11,328 bases of DNA from Coriobacteriia bacterium (lineage in GTDB: Bacteria > Actinomycetota > Coriobacteriia > Coriobacteriales > UBA8131), in assembly GCA_009781525.1 (NCBI GenBank), contig WQXZ01000041.1:1-11328 (forward strand), in the 5' to 3' direction. Below, one piece after another: positions 6,997 to 11,328 of this stretch. The translations under genes and the position numbers were made by a program. A model generated the notes under the pieces. It saw only the letters and a program-made list of their open reading frames with translations. It made no database searches and was not told the origin of the DNA. Numbering within the stretch: position 1 is the stretch's first letter; each line of letters starts with the position of its first letter.

Positions 6997-8379
6997 CTAG
7001 GAAGCCTTCTGGTTTCTCTTGCTACTGGTGGTTCTCAGCACCATTGTCGGCTTGGCTTCTCCACGTACCGACTCTGCTGTCACAACAACCTCAGCGATTG
7101 ACTCGCTTGAAGGCAGCTCGTACATCACATCCAGCAGTGTACGCTCACAGATCGAGCGAAGACCTCTGGCTCCGGTACCATGACCGATTGCTTCTTTGGC
7201 TATCTCTACCAGCGCACTATCCAGGAAGGTCAGCTGAACGTCTTCGAACTCGAACATCCTCTGATACTGCTTGACCAGTGAATTCTTTGGCTCAGTCAAT
7301 ATGCGTATCAACTCATCTTCTGTCAGCTCCCGAACATGACTGATCACAGGAATCCGGCCGATGAACTCAGGAATCATGCCGAACTTGTTCAAGTCTTCTG
7401 GAAGAACCTGACTTAGCAGCTCTGATCCTTGCTCGCTTTGTGATTTGACTTCAGACGCAAACCCGATGCTCTTGGTTCCTACCCGCTCAGCGATGATCTT
7501 ATCCAGACCTACAAAAGCACCTCCCATGATGAAGAGGATATTCGTGGTGTCGATCTTCACGAACTCCTGGTGAGGATGTTTGCGGCCTCCCTGCGGTGGA
7601 ACCGAGGCCTCGGAACCCTCGATGATCTTCAGCAGCGCCTGCTGCACGCCTTCGCCGGAGACGTCGCGGGTGATAGAGAGGTTCTCGGCTTTGCGGGCAA
7701 CCTTGTCGATCTCGTCTATGTAGATGATGCCGATCTCGGCGCGGGGAATGTCAAAGTCAGCAGCTGTTATCAGCTTTAACAGGATGTTTTCAACGTCTTC
7801 GCCAACATATCCGGCTTCGGTCAGCGCGGTTGCGTCGGCAATGGCAAAAGGAACCTGCAGGATGCGCGCCAGCGTCTGAGCCAACAGGGTCTTGCCGCAG
7901 CCTGTCGGACCAAGCAGCATGATGTTGCTTTTGGCAATCTCGACCTCGTCGGCATCAAACTCGTCGCCCATCGAGATGCGCTTGTAGTGGTTGTAGACGG
8001 CAACGGACAGCGCCTTTTTGGCATGCTCCTGGCCTATCACGTAATTCGAGAGCTCCGTGAAGATCTCGACCGGTGTTGGCAGGTCAGTAAGTGGCAGAAA
8101 GCTGTCGTAGCTGTTTGTTTCGCGCTCTTCGCGCTCGGAATCGTGTTCGATCATCTCGTTGCAGAGCAAAACGCACTCGTCGCAGATGAACACCCCAGCG
8201 CCAGCTATGAGTTTGCGAACCTGGTTTTGGCCTTTTCCGCAGAAGCTGCAGGTGATATCAAATGAGTCAAAGCCGCTTCTCTCGTCGGAGAAGAGGTCAT
8301 CGAAGTCCTGGTCTCGACCGCTGTTACGATTTGAGCCTCTGCCTCGTCCGGATCTTGATCCTTTTGAATCATCAGGCAT
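6997..8379 (-). CDS. clpX: ATP-dependent Clp protease ATP-binding subunit ClpX
   Basis: This encodes the AAA+ unfoldase that feeds substrates to ClpP, 460 residues from the ATG at 8379. Residues 1-40 form an Arg/Gly/Ser/Asp-rich low-complexity leader longer than in E. coli. The zinc-binding domain has C44, C47, C66 and C69. The AAA+ core has Walker A GPTGCGKT (157-164), pore loop GYVG (190-193), Walker B IIYIDEID (218-225), the second pore loop around GGRKHPH (264-270), and sensor 2 GTGARGLR near the C-terminus. The ClpP-docking IGF tripeptide is present in KSIGFAS. All expected catalytic parts are intact. The start codon overlaps the clpP stop by 8 bases with only a weak purine-rich site upstream, so translational coupling is likely. 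A GTG 45 bases further upstream in frame lies inside clpP and is not preferred. The gene runs convergently into the dehydrogenase. Confidence 0.97.
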   Translation of the reverse strand: MPDDSKGSRSGRGRGSNRNSGRDQDFDDLFSDERSGFDSFDITCSFCGKGQNQVRKLIAGAGVFICDECVLLCNEMIEHDSEREERETNSYDSFLPLTDLPTPVEIFTELSNYVIGQEHAKKALSVAVYNHYKRISMGDEFDADEVEIAKSNIMLLGPTGCGKTLLAQTLARILQVPFAIADATALTEAGYVGEDVENILLKLITAADFDIPRAEIGIIYIDEIDKVARKAENLSITRDVSGEGVQQALLKIIEGSEASVPPQGGRKHPHQEFVKIDTTNILFIMGGAFVGLDKIIAERVGTKSIGFASEVKSQSEQGSELLSQVLPEDLNKFGMIPEFIGRIPVISHVRELTEDELIRILTEPKNSLVKQYQRMFEFEDVQLTFLDSALVEIAKEAIGHGTGARGLRSICERTLLDVMYELPSSESIAEVVVTAESVRGEAKPTMVLRTTSSKRNQKAS

Positions 8380-9004
8380 CGGCACTCTCTTCTTTCTTGA
8401 TGTCGCGAGAGTAGAAGATCTCATCTACCAGGCCATATTCTTTGGCTGCTTCGGCAGACATGAAGTTGTCGCGCTCAGTATCCTCGTTGATTTTCTCAAG
8501 CGGTTGCCCGGTGTGCTCAGCGATGATCTTATTCAGGCGCTCGCGGGCATAGGCGATCTCGCGAGCTGCGATCTCGATCTCGGTCTGCTGCCCCTGTACG
8601 CCACCAGAAGGCTGGTGGATCATGATGCGTGAGTTAGGCAGAGCGAAGCGCTTGCCCTTTGTACCAGCAGTCAGCAAAACGGCAGCCATCGAGCAAGCCT
8701 GTCCGAGACAGATGGTCGAAACGTCACATTTGATGAACTGCATCGTGTCATAGATTGCCAATCCGGCTGTGATTACACCGCCTGGCGAATTGATGTATAT
8801 CGACACATCCTTATCAGGGTCGCTACTTTCAAGGTGAAGTAGCTGCGCTACAACCGAATTTGCAACCTGGTCATCAATCGCTTCACCTAAAAACACGATG
8901 CGATCATTTAACAGGCGAGAATAGATGTCGAAGCTTCTCTCTCCTCGCGGGGATTGCTCAATAACATAGGGGATAAGTGCGGATCTGTTTGCTCTGTCAA
9001 CCAT
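8372..9004 (-). CDS. clpP: ATP-dependent Clp protease proteolytic subunit ClpP
   Basis: This is the serine peptidase that forms the double-heptamer barrel of the Clp protease, 210 residues, normal length. The start LIPYVIEQSPRGERSFDIYS is the conserved axial-pore region. The catalytic triad is visible as S105 in GQACSMAA (the usual Ala before Ser is Cys), H130 in MIHQPSGG, and D179 in ERDNFMSA. INSPGG (71-76) forms the oxyanion region. The C-terminal tail is short and acidic. GGAG lies 5 bases upstream of the ATG at 9004. It follows tig by 57 bases and overlaps clpX by 8 bases, so the three are probably cotranscribed, with a possible extra promoter in the 57-base gap. Confidence 0.97.
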   Translation of the reverse strand: MVDRANRSALIPYVIEQSPRGERSFDIYSRLLNDRIVFLGEAIDDQVANSVVAQLLHLESSDPDKDVSIYINSPGGVITAGLAIYDTMQFIKCDVSTICLGQACSMAAVLLTAGTKGKRFALPNSRIMIHQPSGGVQGQQTEIEIAAREIAYARERLNKIIAEHTGQPLEKINEDTERDNFMSAEAAKEYGLVDEIFYSRDIKKEESADA

Positions 9005-9038
9005 GATTACTCCTTTGCTCTCATGTGGTCTTACCTAT

Positions 9039-9051
9039 AAGAATTATTCTT
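9039..9051. promoter_or_regulatory. Short AT-rich dyad upstream of clpP
   Basis: AAGAAT-T-ATTCTT is a perfect 6-base-arm dyad in the 57-base tig-clpP gap, about 35 bases before the clpP ATG. It could be an operator or a weak hairpin; a marginal TTGAGA-N15-TATAGG lies around it on the minus strand. No match to CIRCE or other named heat-shock operators was recognised. Confidence 0.25.
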
Positions 9052-9061
9052 GATTCTCAAT

Positions 9062-10555
9062 CTATTCCGTTGGTTGCTCGGCGGTTGCTTCGGGGTCGGC
9101 GGCGTCGGCGGATTCAGCGATGGCGGCGGTATCCGCTGGTTCGGCGGTGTCCGGATCGGCAGCGGCGTCCGCGGGCTCGGCCTCAGCCGCAGCAGCAGCA
9201 GACTCGTCTGCGTCAGGCGCAGGCGAGGTCTTCTGCACAGTATCTTGATCTTCGGCAGATTTCGGGGCTTCGAGTGAGACGATTGCCTCCTCGTTCAACT
9301 GCTGGGAAGCCTTCATGCGCTTAATGCCTTGGCGGATTTCTGTCATACGGCCAACCGCGATCCATTCTTGGATGGCGGCGTCGACATCGAGAGACTCGGC
9401 TTTCTCGAACTCGGCGCGGATGTCTTCTTCGGTTGCCTCCAGCTCATAGTGGCGCGCCCAGGCATCGAAGGCCATGGTCTGGCGGGCATTGTCGAGTGCC
9501 TGGGTCTGAACGCTCTCGCGAAAACTGTCGATGTCCTGGTTAATCGATGCCAGATAGGTGTCAAGTGTGACGCCTTGATTCTGGAGCACCATGAAAATGT
9601 CACTGTATATTCCCTGCTCTGTTTCGGATACTAGAAGTTCTGGTGGGTCTCCTTCGAGCCGCTGGGCCAGGGCATCGGCTACCCTTCGCTCTTTCAGCGC
9701 TGGCATCGTGGACTGAATCTGGTCACGCAGTGAGTCGGCAATCAGCTGCCTGAAGTGCTCAGCGCTCTCGTAGCTCAGCTTCTCTGAAACCCACTCGTCA
9801 GTCAGCTCGGGAACCACCCTCAGGTGCAATGCCTTGCATCTTGCATCGACATGAAGCTCCTGGTCTTCGCCATCTTCAGCGCCATCATAAAATGGCATCT
9901 CGAAGTCGAAGCTGACTTCGTCACCAGGTGCAAGTCCGATGAAATGAGCTTCGAAATCTTCTGGCATCTGGTCGATCCCCAGGTCAAAGGGAACGTTTTC
10001 TCCGCTGAGCGCGTCGACCTTCTGACCATCATTCGTGACTGTGATCTCAAGCGTCAGCCTGTCACCAAGTTGGCTTGTGCGGTCTTCGACCTCCATGTAT
10101 TCGACATAGTAGCCGAGCATCGTGTCTACTCGTGACTGGATCTCTTCGGCGGTTGGCTCGTCTGCGGGTAGCTCTATCTGAACCGGTTCGTATGAAGAGA
10201 GAGTCAGCTCTGGAGCGGCAGTGAAAGTGAAGGTGTAGGTGTAGTCCTCGCCGGCAATAGCAGGCTCGATCGTACTCATGTCCGGTGCATCCAGTGGCAC
10301 GTAACCCTGATCGTCAATCGCTAGCAGGTAGCTGGCCTTGATGACCTCGTCTGTTGCCTCTACCAGAAAATATTCTGGCCCACCGAATACTTTATCCAGC
10401 ACGCTACGCGGTGCCTTGCCTTTTCGAAAGCCCTTGATGCGGTTGTCTGCAGCTTTGGCATAGGCTACTTTGAGCGCCTTCTCAATCTCTTCAGTCGGAA
10501 TCGTTACGGTCAGTTCGACCTTGTTCTCCTCAAGCTTATTCGTCGTAATGTCCAA
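9062..10555 (-). CDS. tig: Trigger factor, ribosome-associated chaperone and prolyl isomerase
   Basis: This chaperone binds near the ribosome exit tunnel and shields nascent chains. It has 497 residues against about 430 in E. coli. The N-terminal ribosome-binding domain has the signature GFRKGKAP (42-49). The FKBP-type PPIase domain spans about 160-250, with GDRLTLEITV and LAPGDEVSFDFEMPF visible. The helical C-terminal chaperone arms run to about 430. Residues 432-497 form an extra low-complexity tail of Ala, Asp, Glu, Pro and Thr, strongly acidic and encoded by GCN-rich DNA. The start is TTG at 10555 with GGAAAGGA (10565-10572) 9 bases upstream; homology starts at MDITTNKLEE, and no better ATG is available. 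It is the first gene of the tig-clpP-clpX block. The tail may be a disordered solubility or interaction segment; this is inference. Confidence 0.95.
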   Translation of the reverse strand: MDITTNKLEENKVELTVTIPTEEIEKALKVAYAKAADNRIKGFRKGKAPRSVLDKVFGGPEYFLVEATDEVIKASYLLAIDDQGYVPLDAPDMSTIEPAIAGEDYTYTFTFTAAPELTLSSYEPVQIELPADEPTAEEIQSRVDTMLGYYVEYMEVEDRTSQLGDRLTLEITVTNDGQKVDALSGENVPFDLGIDQMPEDFEAHFIGLAPGDEVSFDFEMPFYDGAEDGEDQELHVDARCKALHLRVVPELTDEWVSEKLSYESAEHFRQLIADSLRDQIQSTMPALKERRVADALAQRLEGDPPELLVSETEQGIYSDIFMVLQNQGVTLDTYLASINQDIDSFRESVQTQALDNARQTMAFDAWARHYELEATEEDIRAEFEKAESLDVDAAIQEWIAVGRMTEIRQGIKRMKASQQLNEEAIVSLEAPKSAEDQDTVQKTSPAPDADESAAAAAEAEPADAAADPDTAEPADTAAIAESADAADPEATAEQPTE

Positions 10556-10564
10556 GGTACTAAA

Positions 10565-10572
10565 TCCTTTCC
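10565..10572 (-). promoter_or_regulatory. Ribosome binding site supporting the TTG start of tig
   Basis: GGAAAGGA on the minus strand lies 9 bases before the TTG codon at 10555. It is the reason for choosing TTG; no ATG or GTG in the same frame has a comparable site. Confidence 0.7.
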
Positions 10573-10598
10573 AAGTGGAAAATGATGATAACCGTGTA

Positions 10599-10607
10599 AA
10601 TATAGCA
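10599..10607 (-). promoter_or_regulatory. Putative extended -10 promoter of tig
   Basis: TGCTATATT on the minus strand fits an extended -10 (TGn then TATATT, 5 of 6). No good -35 is seen 16-18 bases upstream. Initiation near 10592 would give a leader of about 37 bases before the TTG start. Confidence 0.4.
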
Positions 10608-10677
10608 TAGTGTGCACCTCAGTGATTTCTTCATGGCGCATTTTGCCGTGCTTTCGTTGCTGAGTACGATACGGACT

Positions 10678-10832
10678 GCCATCCACAGCGCAGCGCCGGG
10701 GAGGCACGGTGGCGGGCGGCGCAGCGGCAGCCGCAGCGGGCGGCGGCTGGCGGCTGGCGGGAGCGACGGCCGCAGCGGGCAGCGACCGGGAGCGGCGGGA
10801 GGCACGGTGGCTGGTGGCGCGAAGCGCCCATT
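10678..10832. repeat. GC-rich repeated intergenic island 2
   Basis: This non-coding block is built of GCGGC/GGCGG-type words. It has a perfect 15-base direct repeat GGGAGGCACGGTGGC (10699-10713 and 10797-10811), a 12-base repeat GCCGCAGCGGGC (10730-10741 and 10769-10780), and a compact hairpin GGCGC-GAA-GCGCC (10816-10828). It shares CGCAGCGGGCGGCGG (10732-10746) with island 1, in the same orientation, and like island 1 lies just upstream of a minus-strand promoter. Open frames crossing it are Ala/Pro/Arg-rich compositional artefacts. Confidence 0.6.
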
Positions 10833-10904
10833 CTAACCGCGAATAACCACCATTCGGCATCCGCCCCGATTCATGGTTAGCTTACTCATTGGGAGGTGTT
10901 ACCG

Positions 10905-10982
10905 GTGCACTATGTAACTTTGCCGACTTTGCAGCACCCCCTACAGCCCCCTACAGCACCCCTGCAACCCGGCAACCCGTAG
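10905..10982 (+). CDS. Possible short proline-rich peptide (25 residues)
   Basis: A GTG at 10905 is preceded by GGGAGG (10891-10896) at 8 bases. It opens a 25-codon frame reading MHYVTLPTLQHPLQPPTAP... and ending LQPGNP before a TAG, with 7 prolines. Much of it is encoded by the short imperfect tandem repeat at 10931-10970, so it could be a chance frame. After the TAG the same frame stays open to a TAA at 11085-11087, through the left arm of the inverted repeat. It could be a leader peptide, a decayed gene, or part of a repeat element; no promoter is convincing. Confidence 0.25.
   Translation: MHYVTLPTLQHPLQPPTAPLQPGNP
10931..10970. repeat. Short imperfect tandem repeat, unit about 10-11 bases
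   Basis: Units GCAGCACCCCC, TACAGCCCCC and TACAGCACCCC follow each other directly, then degenerate to TGCAACCC and GGCAACCC. The units are too short and unspaced for CRISPR. The array lies inside the proline-rich short frame and just before the 50-bp inverted repeat. Confidence 0.6.
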
Positions 10983-10998
10983 CCGTCTGCTTTGAGAT

Positions 10999-11199
10999 CC
11001 GTTGCCAAACCAGAAGCAGTTGGTGGCAAAAAATCGCCTTCGTCGGTGCTTGTCCTTAGCTCAGAAAGCCAAAACCAGGCTAAATCAGCCTAAAACACCC
11101 TCGTAGCTTTACATAATCAGTGATAATCCAGGAATTGCTCGCTCATGCACACCGACGAAGGCGATTTTTTGCCACCAACTGCTTCTGGTTTGGCAACGG
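10999..11199. repeat. Perfect 50-bp inverted repeat with 101-bp spacer
   Basis: The left arm is 10999-11048 and the right arm 11150-11199; all 50 positions pair, and the match ends sharply at both sides. The left arm starts CCGTTGCCAAACC and ends CTTCGTCGGTG. Each arm carries an A6/T6 run (AAAAAATCGCC in the left) and can itself fold into a small TTGCCA/TGGCAA hairpin. Total length is 201 bp with no complete gene. The flanks show no obvious target-site duplication. The long perfect stem is unlike an ordinary terminator because of the 101-base loop, although the inner stem followed by T6 has terminator-like features in both directions. Confidence 0.9.
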
Positions 11200-11320
11200 G
11201 GTGCTTCTGGAGGTTCTGGAAGGCATGAAGGTCAGATCTAGCAGAAAAAATGGTTGAATAGGTGAGAGGTTGCTCGTGCAGGTTAATTGTGCGGGTTGCT
11301 CCTGCCGCACCCTCACCCCG
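11117..11320 (-). other. Protein-like open frame without a usable start (possible decayed gene or coding repeat)
   Basis: On the minus strand a frame is open for 67 codons, from after a TGA at 11321-11323 to a TGA at 11117-11119. It contains segments such as EQPLTYSTIFSARSDLHAF, NLQKHPVAKPEAVGGKKSP and CMSEQFLDYH with a balanced composition. No ATG, GTG or TTG occurs in frame until the last 11 codons. After the stop the same frame continues through another stop and into the left arm. The inverted repeat lets both strands read VAKPEAVGGKKSPSSV. It may be a pseudogene or a repeat whose translation only looks protein-like. Confidence 0.3.
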
Positions 11321-11328
11321 TCAGCGAA
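11200..11328. other. Right-edge intergenic sequence with nested dyads
   Basis: No gene with a convincing start is seen on either strand. GTGCGG and CCGCAC pair around a 10-base loop (11289-11310), and GGTGAG (about 11261) can pair with CTCACC (about 11312-11317) to enclose it. GTTGCTC occurs twice (about 11269 and 11295). No tRNA, T-box or known riboswitch signature was recognised. The window ends before any downstream gene. Confidence 0.35.

Noticed and set aside
10510..10860. Minus-strand 116-residue frame overlapping the start of tig and covering GC island 2
   Set aside because: It is Ala/Pro/Arg-rich only because of the GC-rich repeat, overlaps the tig start and its upstream region, has no credible ribosome binding site and no recognisable domain.
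10931..10970. Possible CRISPR array
   Set aside because: Repeat units are about 10-11 bases with no spacers and no cas genes nearby; it is a simple tandem repeat.
10999..11199. Ordinary bidirectional intrinsic terminator
   Set aside because: The stem is 50 bp, the T-run lies within the stem, and the loop is 101 bases, unlike intrinsic terminators, although the inner 20 bp plus T6 resembles one.
11200..11328. tRNA, T-box or riboswitch at the right edge
   Set aside because: No T-arm consensus, no T-box AGGGTGG-type motif and no known aptamer signature were found; only nested short dyads.

Overview
The window looks like chromosomal DNA of a moderate-GC bacterium. Housekeeping genes dominate: a complete tig-clpP-clpX block (order conserved across most bacteria) and a DnaE-type replicative polymerase gene preceded by a YerC-type TrpR-like regulator. 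The long acidic, alanine-rich tail of trigger factor, the Arg/Gly/Ser-rich N-terminus of ClpX and the TrpR-like/DnaE pairing suggest a Coriobacteriia-like actinobacterium. This is an inference from protein style, not a demonstrated placement, and a Bacillota relative is possible.

Layout, left to right. Positions 1-123 (minus) hold the first 41 codons of a BlaR1/M56-type membrane metallopeptidase, cut by the window edge, with a TTGACA promoter and two operator-like repeats (162-213). Positions 367-1617 (minus) encode an MFS transporter with a very good sigma-70-type promoter (1672-1700) and a palindrome just downstream of its predicted transcription start. A GC-rich repeated island (1711-1811) separates it from dnaE (1812-5489, minus). 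The TrpR-like regulator gene (5494-5877, minus) lies 4 bases upstream of dnaE, so the two probably share a transcript. A 21-base dyad overlaps the predicted -10 box of that operon. A zinc-type medium-chain dehydrogenase gene (6018-6968, plus) is divergent from the regulator and convergent with clpX. Then come clpX (6997-8379), clpP (8372-9004) and tig (9062-10555), all minus.

The right end (10556-11328) contains no convincing gene. It holds the tig promoter region, a second GC-rich repeated island (10678-10832) sharing a 15-mer with the first, a short proline-rich open frame with a good ribosome binding site (10905-10982), and a perfect 50-bp inverted repeat with a 101-bp spacer (10999-11199). 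Both strands of this repeat region have protein-like but interrupted reading frames, so it may be a multi-copy intergenic element or a decayed gene.

Trigger factor, ClpP and ClpX form a protein folding and quality-control block. The regulator and dnaE form a replication operon that may be autoregulated. The BlaR1-like protein and MFS pump suggest an envelope-stress or export fringe. The most interesting parts are the 50-bp inverted repeat region, the regulator-dnaE operon with its dyad, and the BlaR1-like promoter with paired operators but no adjacent blaI.
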